Assembly: GCF_002192455.1 (NCBI RefSeq)
Contig: NZ_CP021744.1
Span: forward strand, 6,844,501-6,908,500
Length of the DNA stretch: 64,000 bases
Origin: Streptomyces albireticuli
GTDB taxonomy: Bacteria > Actinomycetota > Actinomycetes > Streptomycetales > Streptomycetaceae
Reading direction: 5' to 3'
The position numbers and the translations under genes are program-made. The notes beneath the pieces were generated by a model. It made no database searches. It worked only from the letters and a program-made list of their open reading frames with translations, and was not told the origin of the DNA. Positions 51,988 through 61,499 of this stretch are shown piece after piece (positions within the stretch are counted from its first letter, which is position 1; each line of letters opens with the position of its first letter).

Positions 51988-52449
51988 ATGAGCACGTACC
52001 AGAACACCTACGACTGGGACTCGTTCGCCCTCGGCCTCGACTACGATCCGGAGTTCGACGTCGACTTCGACGAGGCCTTCGCGTTCGACCTGGAGGCCGC
52101 CGAGGACGCCCCGGTGACCGTGCCGGACCTCGCCGTCCTGGCCCGCTCCGACTACGCCGAGCGCTCCCGGATCCTGGACGCCTACGTGCGCCAGGAGATC
52201 GGCCGGGTGCTGGGCGTCGCCCCCGAGAGCGTCGACACCACCGGGCGGCCCATGAACAGCCTGGGCGTGGGCTCCATCAACGGCATGGAGCTCCAGGCCC
52301 GGATGGAGGCGGCCCTCGGCGTGGAGCTCAGGCTCCAGTCGCTGCTGCGCGCCAACAGCGCCGCCGAGCTCGTCGACTGCCTGGCCCGGCAGCTCGGCCC
52401 CGGGGACGGCCCCTCCCAGCGGTCCGCGGCGCCCGCGGCCACGGTATGA
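51988..52449 (+). CDS. second, atypical acyl carrier protein with acidic N-terminal extension
   Basis: Carrier protein of 153 residues. Residues 1-58 form an Asp/Glu/aromatic-rich extension (YDWDSFALGLDYDPEFDVDF). The carrier domain follows (about 65-140: DAYVRQEIGRVLGVAPESV), with the modification Ser96 in LGVGSINGMELQ, where the usual DSL is GSI. The domain resembles a modular PKS or NRPS carrier more than the aromatic ACP at 45722. The ATG at 51988 has GGGAG upstream; an ATG at 51951 in the same frame is less likely. It overlaps the PPTase start (ATGA), so the two are co-translated. Its cargo is unknown; the free-standing AT and the truncated adenylation protein are possible partners. Confidence 0.8.
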   Translation: MSTYQNTYDWDSFALGLDYDPEFDVDFDEAFAFDLEAAEDAPVTVPDLAVLARSDYAERSRILDAYVRQEIGRVLGVAPESVDTTGRPMNSLGVGSINGMELQARMEAALGVELRLQSLLRANSAAELVDCLARQLGPGDGPSQRSAAPAATV

Positions 52450-53222
52450 CGGCCACCGCCACCGCCCCCGCCCCGACGGTGGTCGGACAGGACCGGCTCG
52501 ACCTGTGGCTGATCGCCACCCCGGGGCCGGACACGGTGCGCGACCGGCTGGACACCTCCGAGCTGGACGCGGCCGAGCGCAAGCGCACCGCCTCCTTCAT
52601 CCGGCCCTCCGACGCGGCCACCTACGCCACCGCGCACATCGCGCTGCGCCGGCTGCTCGGGGCCTATCTGGGCCGGCCGCCCCAGGACGTGACCTTCGTC
52701 CGCGAACCCTGCCCCGGCTGCCAGGGGACGCACGGCAGACCCGCCGTCGCCCACCCGGATCCGCCGCTGCACTTCTCCCTCTCCCACAGCCACGGCATGG
52801 TCCTGGTGGGCGTGGCCGGCCGTACGGTCGGCGTGGACGTGGAGCGGCTGCCCCGGCCCCAGACGGTCGCGGTCTGCACCCCCGCCCTGCACGCGCAGGA
52901 GCGCGAGGAGCTCGACGCGCTGCCCCCGCCGGACCGCCAGGCCGCCTTCGGGCAGCTGTGGACCCGTAAGGAGGCCTTCCTCAAGGGCCTCGGCACCGGC
53001 CTCGGCCGCAGCCCCGCCGCCGACTACCTCGGCGCCGACCCGGCCCGCCGCCCGGCGGGCTGGACCCTCCTGGACATCCCCGGCGGCCCCCGCCACCACG
53101 CGGCCGCCGCCCTCCTGGGCGACCCGCCCGTCACCACCACCGTGCGCCGGCTGCCGGCCCGGGCCCTCCTGCCGGGCGCCGCCGCCCCGGACGTACGGGC
53201 CGACGCCGGCCCGGCCCTCTGA
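52446..53222 (+). CDS. Sfp-type 4'-phosphopantetheinyl transferase (JadM-like)
   Basis: Enzyme of 258 residues that transfers phosphopantetheine from CoA to carrier-protein serines. Motifs: FSLSHSHGMVLVGVAG, GVDVERL with Asp131 and Glu133 (metal), and WTRKEAFLKGLGTGL. A cysteine pair in EPCPGCQGTHGRP is common in actinobacterial members. The start overlaps the second ACP by 4 bp. It probably activates both ACPs of the cluster. Confidence 0.93.
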   Translation: MTATATAPAPTVVGQDRLDLWLIATPGPDTVRDRLDTSELDAAERKRTASFIRPSDAATYATAHIALRRLLGAYLGRPPQDVTFVREPCPGCQGTHGRPAVAHPDPPLHFSLSHSHGMVLVGVAGRTVGVDVERLPRPQTVAVCTPALHAQEREELDALPPPDRQAAFGQLWTRKEAFLKGLGTGLGRSPAADYLGADPARRPAGWTLLDIPGGPRHHAAAALLGDPPVTTTVRRLPARALLPGAAAPDVRADAGPAL

Positions 53223-53247
53223 CCACCTCCTCCGGAAGCGAGATCCC

Positions 53248-54849
<1,602 letters not shown>

Positions 54850-54889
54850 CCGTACCGACCGCGCCCTGACCGCAGTGCCGGAGGCACCC

Positions 54890-55123
54890 ATGAGCATCAC
54901 CGATCCCCTCATCCGCGTCGAGAAGGGCCACGCCGGCCCCGAGGAGCTGGCCGCGCTCACGGCCGTGCTCCTCGCGGTCACGGCCACGGCCGGCACCGAG
55001 CCCGACGACCTGGCCCGGCACTACCGGGCCACCGCCCGCTGGGGGCGCCACGAGCGCACCGACCGGTCCCCGGGCCCGCGCAGCTGGCGCACCCGGCCGA
55101 CCGGCCCGGGGGAGCGGTCCTGA
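54890..55123 (+). CDS. accE: acyl-CoA carboxylase epsilon subunit
   Basis: Small subunit of 77 residues. DPLIRVEKGHAGPEELAALTAVLLAV is the hallmark of AccE/PccE, which stabilises the carboxyltransferase complex. The ATG has CGGAGG about 5 nt upstream and lies 40 bp after accB. The C-terminus after the WRTRP block runs slightly longer than usual, and the same frame reopens beyond its stop as a SnoaL-like fragment. Confidence 0.85.
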   Translation: MSITDPLIRVEKGHAGPEELAALTAVLLAVTATAGTEPDDLARHYRATARWGRHERTDRSPGPRSWRTRPTGPGERS

Positions 55124-55135
55124 ACCGGCGCCCCT

Positions 55136-55426
55136 CCGGCGCCGCCTGACCGCCTCACCCGCACCACCGCCCTGGACGGCGACGAGGCCGACGTCCGGCT
55201 GGACCTGATCGCCGTCCACGTCCACCACGCCACCACCCCGGCGCGCGCCCCCTTCGACATCGGCGGGCACTACGCGGGCAGGGCGGTGCGCACCGCCGCC
55301 GGCCGGCGGTTCCGGACCTGGAGATTCCATCTGGACCGGAGCACCGGCCCGGCCCGGACGGCACGCCCCCGACCGATCCCCGGCGCCGGACGGCGGGAAA
55401 TCCGGGATCGCCACAGGAAGAAGTGA
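55136..55426 (+). pseudogene. remnant of a SnoaL/NTF2-like gene
   Basis: In the same frame as accE and just beyond its stop, a coding-like stretch without a start reads DRLTRTTALDGDEADVRLDL, IAVHVHHATTPARAPFDIGG, HYAGRAVRTAAGRRFRTWRF. This matches the C-terminal half of the intact SnoaL-like protein at 60983 (TVDGD, VHP/HVPHP, GGAHYDYTAVRTADGWRV). No N-terminal half or start codon is seen, so it looks like a 5'-deleted copy. The remaining 262 bp to the next gene hold nothing I recognise apart from its promoter and a GAGGAG ribosome site. Confidence 0.5.
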
Positions 55427-55688
55427 AACCTCTGTCCGATCCGCGACAAATCCGGGGTGACCGGCCGAACGGACCGAAAAGTTCCGCGAATATGGTCCGC
55501 AGGCGGCCCGGCGCCCGGGCAATTCCCTTTCCCGGAGGCGCGGCCGGCCGCTCCGCAACACCGATGAAAAGAAACAGGCGTCGACCCGACCCCGGCCACC
55601 GGCCGGCCGCCGAGAACCGTCCGGGCGACGCGGCAGCCGGCCGGCCGGGGGAGCGCGGGCGCGGCGGGAAACACAGAGGAGACCAACC

Positions 55689-56954
55689 GTGGTGACCCAT
55701 ACGAACGACACCGTGCGAGCGGAGCGGCCACGGCAGCCGGCCGGTTCGCGCCCGCTCCTGATCACCCTGCTGCTGTCCAGCATGCTCACGACCATGGCCG
55801 GCGCCATCATCGCGCCGTCCCTGCCCGCGATGGAGAAGCACTTCTCCTCCGTGGACAACGCCGACTTCCTGGTCCGCATGGTCCTCACCGTCCCCGCGCT
55901 GATGATCGCCCTGGGCGCGCCCCTGGTGGGCACGCTGGTGGACCGGGTGGGCCGCAAGCCCGTACTGTCCGCCTCCGTCGGCCTGTTCGGCTTCGCCGGC
56001 GGCTCCGGCCTGGTGCTCGACAACCTCTACGCGATACTCGCCGGCCGGCTCCTGCTGGGCGTCGCGGTGGCCGGCATCATGACCGCCACCACCACACTCG
56101 TCACCGACCACTACCCCGGGGAGTCCCGCTCGCGGGTGCTGGGCCTCCAGGCCGGCTTCATGGGCTTCGGCGGCGTGGCCTTCCTCTCGCTGGGCGGCGT
56201 GCTGGCCGACATCGACTGGCGCGGCCCGTTCGCGATCTACCTGGTGGCCATGCCGCTGACCCTGCTCGTCCTGCGCTTCGTCGTCGAACCGCCCCGGACG
56301 GCGACGGCCCCCGGCGCGGCCGGCGACGCCGCCGGCGCCCGCTTCCCGAAGCTGGCCTACGGCATCTACGCCCTGGTCCTGATCTCCCAGGTCATGTTCT
56401 ACCTGGTCCCCTCCCAGCTGCCCTTCTACCTGGAGGACATCGGCGGCATCGGGGCCAGCGGCGCCGGCCTCGCGATCGCCCTGATGAGCCTGGCCAACGC
56501 CCTGGTCGGGCTCAACTACGGGAAGATCAACAAGCGGTTCGGCTTCAAGCAGGTGGCCGTGGCCACCTTCGCCCTGCTCGCCACCGGCTTCCTCGCCATC
56601 GGCGCGACCTCGGCCGTCCCGCTGGTCCTCGTGGGCCTGGTGGTCCTCGGCTCCGGCGTCGGACTGCTGATCCCCAACTTCAACACCTGGCTGGCCTCCC
56701 GCACCCCCGTCGCCCTCCGCGGCCGGGTCATGGGCGGCGTCACCTCCTGCATGTTCCTGGGCCAGTTCCTCTCCCCGGCCCTGAGCCAGCCCGTCACCGG
56801 CCCGCTCGGCATCGACGGCGTCTACCTCGCCGCGGGCGCGCTGGGCGTCACCGTGGCCGTCGTCCTGCTGCTCCTGCGCACGGGATCCAAGGACACCGGC
56901 ACCGCCCCCGCGGCCCCGCAGGCCGCCCCCCGGGCCACGGCCGGGCGTCCCTGA
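55689..56954 (+). CDS. MFS transporter, 12-TM type
   Basis: Membrane transporter of 421 residues. Helix 1 segment LLITLLLSSMLTTMAGAIIAPSLPAM, motif A GTLVDRVGRKPVL, and ten or more further hydrophobic segments. GTG at 55689 with GAGGAG about 8 nt upstream (a second GTG follows directly). It resembles 12-helix multidrug exporters. As the second exporter in the cluster it may handle a different intermediate or serve resistance. Confidence 0.87.
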   Translation: MVTHTNDTVRAERPRQPAGSRPLLITLLLSSMLTTMAGAIIAPSLPAMEKHFSSVDNADFLVRMVLTVPALMIALGAPLVGTLVDRVGRKPVLSASVGLFGFAGGSGLVLDNLYAILAGRLLLGVAVAGIMTATTTLVTDHYPGESRSRVLGLQAGFMGFGGVAFLSLGGVLADIDWRGPFAIYLVAMPLTLLVLRFVVEPPRTATAPGAAGDAAGARFPKLAYGIYALVLISQVMFYLVPSQLPFYLEDIGGIGASGAGLAIALMSLANALVGLNYGKINKRFGFKQVAVATFALLATGFLAIGATSAVPLVLVGLVVLGSGVGLLIPNFNTWLASRTPVALRGRVMGGVTSCMFLGQFLSPALSQPVTGPLGIDGVYLAAGALGVTVAVVLLLLRTGSKDTGTAPAAPQAAPRATAGRP

Positions 56955-57007
56955 CGCCCCCGCCGGGACCGGCCCGTACCGTCACACCCCCAAGGCCCTA
57001 AGGAACC

Positions 57008-57640
57008 ATGACCACCGTGAGCGACCGTCCCACGCCCCGCCGCGTCGACATCGTCCTCGACATCATCTGCGCCCACTCCTACATCGGCTACACGCGCTTC
57101 GCCCGGGCCGCGCGCCGCTTCCGCGACGAGGGCGGTGAGCTGGAGGTCCGCTTCCACCCCTACCAGCTCGACCCGGACGCGTCGCCCGCGGGCGAGCCGC
57201 TCCTCGCCGCCCTGGAGCGCAAGTTCGGCGGCGGCGTGCGCGCCGAGACCGCCCGGGTGGCGGCACACGCCGCGCACGACGGGCTGGTCCTGGACTACGA
57301 GAACGCCGTGCACACCGCCACCCTCGAAGCCCACCGCCACCTCGTCCTGGCCGCCGGCCAGGGGAAGGCCGAGGAGCTCGCCGAGCGGCTGTTCCGGGCC
57401 TACTTCACGGACGCCGTGAACATCAGCGACCCCGCCGTCCTCGCCCGCCTCGCCGACGAGACGGGCGTGCGGACCGGCGAGGACCCCGCGGAGGGCGCCG
57501 ACGAGGTGCGGGCCGGCCTGGAGCGCGTACGCCGCGGCAACGTCCGCGCGATACCGGTCCTCCTCTTCGAGAACGGCCCCACCTTCACCGGCGCGCAGTC
57601 GGAGGAGGCCTACCTGGCCGCTCTCCGCACCACCGCGTGA
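57008..57640 (+). CDS. FrnE-like DsbA-family protein with a CxxS site
   Basis: Thioredoxin-fold protein of 210 residues of the FrnE/HCCA-isomerase group found in aromatic polyketide clusters. The N-terminal active site is DIICAHSYIG, Cys21 and Ser24, where FrnE-type proteins have CPWC or CPWS; a helical insertion (about 45-150) is followed by the cis-Pro loop AIPVLLFENG and a C-terminal FTGAQSEEAYLAAL. ATG with AAGGA about 4 nt upstream. With one cysteine it cannot form an intramolecular disulfide and may act by glutathione/mycothiol-like isomerase chemistry. Role in the pathway unknown. Confidence 0.82.
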   Translation: MTTVSDRPTPRRVDIVLDIICAHSYIGYTRFARAARRFRDEGGELEVRFHPYQLDPDASPAGEPLLAALERKFGGGVRAETARVAAHAAHDGLVLDYENAVHTATLEAHRHLVLAAGQGKAEELAERLFRAYFTDAVNISDPAVLARLADETGVRTGEDPAEGADEVRAGLERVRRGNVRAIPVLLFENGPTFTGAQSEEAYLAALRTTA

Positions 57641-57801
57641 AACACACGGTAACGACAATTCCCTGTCAACTCTTCCCTCCTGGCTTGACCTGACCGGGGG
57701 GCGGCGGTGGAGGCTTTATCCCACCTCCACCGAATCCCCCCGGCCATGGCCTTTCCGCTTTTCCGTCACCCGCATTTCCGCACCACCCGAAGGAGCACAT
57801 C

Positions 57802-58392
57802 TTGTCCGCTAGCACCGCGCCCCTGAAGCTCGCCGTCATCGTGGCCAGCGTCCGCGAAGGCCGCTTCGGCCCGACGGTGGCGAACTGGTTCGTCAAGCAG
57901 GCCGGTCTGCGCGACGACTTCGAGGTCGACGTCATCGACCTCGCCGACCACGAGCTGCCCTACGTCCTCTCGCAGCAGCCCTCCGCCGAGGTCGTCGAGG
58001 CCCTCTCGAAGGTCACGCCGCGACTGGAGCAGGCCGACGCCTTCGTCGTCGTCACGCCGGAGTACAACCACAGCTTCCCGGCCTCGCTCAAGAGCCTGAT
58101 CGACTGGCACTACACGCAGTGGCAGGGCAAGCCGGTCGGCTTCGTCTCCTACGGCGGCCTCGCCGGCGGCCTGCGCTCCGCCGAGCAGCTGCGCCCGATC
58201 TTCGCCGAGCTGCACGCGGTCACCATCCGCGACGCCGTCAGCTTCCACATGGCCTGGGAGCAGTTCGACGAGAACGGCGAGCCCAAGGACCAGTCCGGCC
58301 CGGCCGGCGCCGCCAAGGCGCTGCTGGACCAGCTCGGCTGGTGGGCCGACGGCCTGCGCGAGCAGCGCGCCCGCCGCCCCTACGGCAAGTAA
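57802..58392 (+). CDS. NADPH-dependent FMN reductase
   Basis: Flavodoxin-fold reductase of 196 residues. Motifs: LAVIVASVREGRFGPTVANW (FMN phosphate loop), VVVTPEYNHSFPASLKSLIDW and KPVGFVSYGGLAGGLRSAEQL. It starts with TTG at 57802, selected because AAGGAG lies 7 nt upstream and no ATG is available. It could supply reduced flavin or reduce quinone intermediates of the aromatic polyketide. It has its own upstream region of 161 bp, with a weak resemblance to the cluster promoters. Confidence 0.88.
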   Translation: MSASTAPLKLAVIVASVREGRFGPTVANWFVKQAGLRDDFEVDVIDLADHELPYVLSQQPSAEVVEALSKVTPRLEQADAFVVVTPEYNHSFPASLKSLIDWHYTQWQGKPVGFVSYGGLAGGLRSAEQLRPIFAELHAVTIRDAVSFHMAWEQFDENGEPKDQSGPAGAAKALLDQLGWWADGLREQRARRPYGK

Positions 58393-58472
58393 GCCGCACG
58401 GCCGGCGGGAACAGCACTCCCGCGGGCCGAAGGCTCACACCGCGCACCCGCGCGGACCACACCCCCGGTGAC

Positions 58473-58503
58473 GGACCCGGCGGCCCCCTCGGCCGCCGGG
58501 TCC
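58473..58503 (+). terminator. hairpin after the FMN reductase
   Basis: GGACCCGGCGGCC pairs perfectly with GGCCGCCGGGTCC around CCCTC, 80 bp beyond the stop. Confidence 0.65.
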
Positions 58504-58567
58504 GCGGCGTTCGGGGCGCCCTTCCGGGGCCGCCACCGACGCGCCGCCCCACAACCGAACAGCACAG

Positions 58568-58623
58568 CGGACAGCGGCGGGAGCCCGGACCGGTAGACCG
58601 GCCAGGGCTCCCGCCGCTGTCCG
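58568..58623. terminator. 19-bp perfect hairpin in front of the small ORF pair
   Basis: CGGACAGCGGCGGGAGCCC pairs with the reverse arm at 58605-58623. The 18-nt loop itself contains CCGGT and ACCGG. It is either a second terminator or a leader structure, since the small ORF at 58692 starts 69 bp later. Confidence 0.6.
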
Positions 58624-58691
58624 CGCGTGCCCACCGCCCGACCAGCGTCCGACCCGGCCCGCCCGTCACGCGTCCGAACCGAGGAGACACC

Positions 58692-58847
58692 GTGCCCGCA
58701 CCCGACCAGCACGCCGCGCACCCGCGCGTCCGCCGCAAGGAACGCCCCGCCCGCCGCGCCACCCTGCGCGCCCGCGCCCGCCGCGCCGCGCTGCGCCTGG
58801 TCACCCACCCCACGCCGGCCACGAACCTCCCCGGGAGCGCCCAGTGA
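58692..58847 (+). CDS. small Arg-rich ORF (51 residues)
   Basis: GTG at 58692 with GAGGAG 5 nt upstream opens a 51-residue, strongly basic peptide (RRKERPARRATLRARARRAA, then LRLVTHPTPATNLPG). The stop overlaps the next GTG (GTGA), which is typical of coupled real genes. No family recognised. It could be a short leader peptide, a nucleic-acid-binding peptide or a ribosomal peptide precursor. Confidence 0.45.
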   Translation: MPAPDQHAAHPRVRRKERPARRATLRARARRAALRLVTHPTPATNLPGSAQ

Positions 58848-58984
58848 CGATCACCGACACCGCCACCCGACCCGCCGACACCGCCGACCGCGTCCTGTTC
58901 CACGAGGCCGCCGGCCGGGTGCTCCTCGCCGGTGAGGACGAGGACACCACACCGGAGCCGCACATCTTCCGCGGCATCGACTGA
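58844..58984 (+). CDS. small acidic ORF (46 residues) coupled to the previous one
   Basis: GTG at 58844 overlaps the preceding stop by 4 bp. The 46-residue product is acidic (DRVLFHEAAGRVLLAGEDED, ending PHIFRGID). It contrasts in charge with its basic partner, which invites the idea of a two-peptide complex. No family recognised. It lies 92 bp before the hydrolase gene. Confidence 0.45.
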   Translation: MTITDTATRPADTADRVLFHEAAGRVLLAGEDEDTTPEPHIFRGID

Positions 58985-59075
58985 CGGACCGCCGGACCGC
59001 CGGACCCCGAGACCGTTCCCGCACGCCGCCCCGATGCCGTCATCCGGGCGCTGGACCAACTGGAGTACGCACCAC

Positions 59076-60080
59076 ATGACACAGCTGATCCAATCCACCG
59101 TCCCGGACGTGCGCGACATCGTCCTGGACGCGGCCGGCACCTCACTGTCGGGCCTGCTCATCGAGCCCCGGCACACGCCCCCGCGGGCCCTCGTCGTGGC
59201 GGTGCACGGCGGCGGCATGCGCGCCGGCTACTTCCACGGCCAGACCCACCCCACCCAGTCGCTGATGACCCTCGGCGCCCGGCTGGGCTTCACCGTCCTC
59301 GCCGTCGACCGCCCCGGCTACGGGCTCTCCGCGGCCCGCTTCCCCGAGGGCCAGACCCTCGCCGAGCAGTCCCACATCCTGCACGCGGCCCTGGACGGGT
59401 TCGCCGCCGCCCACGACACCGGCGCGGGCACCTTCCTCATGGCCCACTCCTACGGCGGCAAGCTCGCCCTGCACGCCGCCGCCGACGACCGCGGGGCCGG
59501 CCTCATCGGCCTGGACATCTCCGGCATCAGCCACCGCTACGCCGTCGACGTACGCCAGTTCCAGGACTTCCACGGGCTGAAGACCTGGCCCCTGCACTGG
59601 GGCAAGCTCGGCCTCTACCCGCCGGGCACCTTCCGCCACGCCAAGCCGCTGGTGACGCCCATGCCGCCGCGCGAGGCCGGCGAGGCCCGCCGCTGGGCGG
59701 AGGAGTTCCCCCGCCTCGCCGCCCGGGTGAGGGTGCCGGTCCGCTTCACCTTCGCCGAGCACGAGGGGTGGTGGCACCACGACGACGAGACCCTCGCCTC
59801 CATGCGCCGCCTGCTGAGCGCCGCGCCGCGGGCCGTCTTCGACCGCCAGCCCAACGCCGGGCACAACATCAGCCTCGGCTGGGCGGCGCGCTCGTACCAC
59901 CTGCGCGCCCTGGCCTTCGTGGAGGAGTGCCTCATGGAACGCGAGGTGCCGGTCCCGGCCGGCCGCGTCACCGCCCTCGCCGCCGCCCGCGCGGCCTCCC
60001 GGGCGGGTACGGGCGAAGGGCCCGCCGCCCCGCTGCCGCCCGTCGTCCCCGGCCCGCGCCGGCCCGCCGGAGCGGCCTGA
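59076..60080 (+). CDS. alpha/beta-hydrolase
   Basis: Hydrolase of 334 residues. Oxyanion region AVHGGGMRAGYFH, nucleophile Ser125 in MAHSYGGKLALH, and catalytic His263 in NAGHNISLGWAARSYHLRALAFVEE. A cap domain is likely around 150-225. The C-terminal 40 residues are Pro/Ala-rich and probably disordered. ATG with GGAG about 10 nt upstream. Proteins of this fold in angucycline clusters open lactones or epoxides or hydrolyse thioesters; the substrate here is not evident. Confidence 0.83.
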   Translation: MTQLIQSTVPDVRDIVLDAAGTSLSGLLIEPRHTPPRALVVAVHGGGMRAGYFHGQTHPTQSLMTLGARLGFTVLAVDRPGYGLSAARFPEGQTLAEQSHILHAALDGFAAAHDTGAGTFLMAHSYGGKLALHAAADDRGAGLIGLDISGISHRYAVDVRQFQDFHGLKTWPLHWGKLGLYPPGTFRHAKPLVTPMPPREAGEARRWAEEFPRLAARVRVPVRFTFAEHEGWWHHDDETLASMRRLLSAAPRAVFDRQPNAGHNISLGWAARSYHLRALAFVEECLMEREVPVPAGRVTALAAARAASRAGTGEGPAAPLPPVVPGPRRPAGAA

Positions 60081-60317
60081 CGGACGCCGCCGGCCCGCCC
60101 GTTCCGGCCGGCCGGCACCGCGTCCGCACCACGTACCGACGCCGCCCGTACCCCGCCCGCGCCCCGCCCGGACCCCGCCCGGACGGGAGCGGGCCGGCAC
60201 CGGCGGGACCCGGCGCGGCGGGCGGGGCCGCGCTCCCCGGCCACCCCACCGCCCGGCGCCGGCCGGACCCCTCGGACCCGCCCCGACCCCGACCCCACTC
60301 CCACCCACCGGAAGCCC

Positions 60318-60923
60318 ATGCAGCCCTTCATCGAGCACGCCCGCACCCTCGGACGCCGCATCGCCCAGCACGGCCACCACCGCGCCGAGTTCGGCCGGCT
60401 GGCCGCCGGGCAGTCACCCGCGGCCCTCTTCGTGACCTGCTCCGACTCCCGGGTGATCCCCTCGCTGATCACCGGCGCCCGCCCCGGCGACCTCTTCGAA
60501 CTCCGCACCGCGGGCAACGCCGTGCCCGCCTACACCGGGCACCCCACCGGCGAGTGCGCCACCATCGAGTACGCCCTCGACGTCCTCGGCGTCCCCGACA
60601 TCATCGTCTGCGGCCACTCGCACTGCGGAGCCGTCGGCGCCCGCGCCCGCGGCGAGGACCTCAGCGCCCTCCCCGCCGTCGCGGGCTGGCTCGCCACCCA
60701 GCTGCCCGACGGCCTCGGCGCCCACGGCCACGACCAGGACCCCGGCGCGCACGCCGCCGCCCAGCGCAACGTCCGCGCCCAGCTGGAGCGGCTGCGCGCC
60801 TACCCGGGCGTCGCCGAGCGGGTGGCCGCCGGGACCCTGCGCCTGCACGGCTGGTTCTACGAAGTGCACACCGGCCTCGTCCTCGCCCACGACCCGGAGC
60901 TGGACGCCTTCCTCCCGCTCTGA
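60318..60923 (+). CDS. beta-class carbonic anhydrase
   Basis: Zinc enzyme of 201 residues that interconverts carbon dioxide and bicarbonate. Zinc ligands are Cys41 in VTCSDSRVIP, His100 and Cys103 in VCGHSHCGAVG; Asp43 and Arg45 form the usual dyad. ATG with GGAAG about 4 nt upstream. Within a cluster that encodes its own acyl-CoA carboxylase, bicarbonate supply (or capture of the CO2 released by decarboxylative condensation) is a sensible role, though this is inference. Confidence 0.93.
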   Translation: MQPFIEHARTLGRRIAQHGHHRAEFGRLAAGQSPAALFVTCSDSRVIPSLITGARPGDLFELRTAGNAVPAYTGHPTGECATIEYALDVLGVPDIIVCGHSHCGAVGARARGEDLSALPAVAGWLATQLPDGLGAHGHDQDPGAHAAAQRNVRAQLERLRAYPGVAERVAAGTLRLHGWFYEVHTGLVLAHDPELDAFLPL

Positions 60924-60982
60924 CGCCCGGCTTCCGGCCACGGCCCGCCCCCTCACCGCCTCCCCACCCCAAGGAGCTCCCC

Positions 60983-61465
60983 ATGACCGACCTCGCCCAC
61001 GAGATCGCCGAACTGCGCCGCGACACGCGGACCCTCACCGACCACGCCGCGCTCACCACCCTCCTCGACCGCTTCGCCGCGGGCCTCGACAGCACCGACC
61101 CCGGCCGGAACGACGAGACGTGGTACCGCTCGCTGTTCACCGAGGACGTCCGCCTGGAACTGCCCAACGGCGTCCACCGGGGCACGGCGGGCCTGTCCGA
61201 GTTCCTCGGCGCGCCCAAGCGGGCCTGGGCCCGCACCCACCACCTCGTCACCAACCCCGTCGTCACCGTCGACGGCGACCGGGCCGCCGGGCGCGCCAAC
61301 GCCCACGCCACCCACGTCCCGCACCCCGCCGAGGACGGCACCACCGGAGCGCTCTTCGTCGGCGGCGCCCACTACGACTACACCGCCGTGCGGACCGCCG
61401 ACGGCTGGCGCGTCGACGGCCTGACCGCCTCCGTCATCTGGGTCGAGGGCGCCCCCGGGGCCTGA
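60983..61465 (+). CDS. SnoaL/NTF2-like protein (SnoaL_4 type)
   Basis: NTF2-fold protein of 160 residues. Blocks: ITTLLDRFA-type helix (HAALTTLLDRFAAGLDS), WYRSLFTEDVRLELPNGVHRG, THHLVTNPVVTVDGDRAAGR and GGAHYDYTAVRTADGWRVDG. Members act as polyketide cyclases, hydroxylase partners or dehydratases, and JadX is a related case. ATG with AAGGAG about 6 nt upstream. A 5'-deleted relative lies at 55136. It ends 34 bp from the convergent ABC permease gene. Confidence 0.85.
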   Translation: MTDLAHEIAELRRDTRTLTDHAALTTLLDRFAAGLDSTDPGRNDETWYRSLFTEDVRLELPNGVHRGTAGLSEFLGAPKRAWARTHHLVTNPVVTVDGDRAAGRANAHATHVPHPAEDGTTGALFVGGAHYDYTAVRTADGWRVDGLTASVIWVEGAPGA

Positions 61466-61499
61466 CCACCCGCACCGCGCCCGCCCCGGCCGGACCGGA

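Noticed and set aside
57660..57715. A fifth copy of the tripartite promoter element before the FMN reductase
   Set aside because: CTTGAC and a GTGGAGGCT-like block are present at roughly the right distance, but the first heptamer and the CTGA block are missing.
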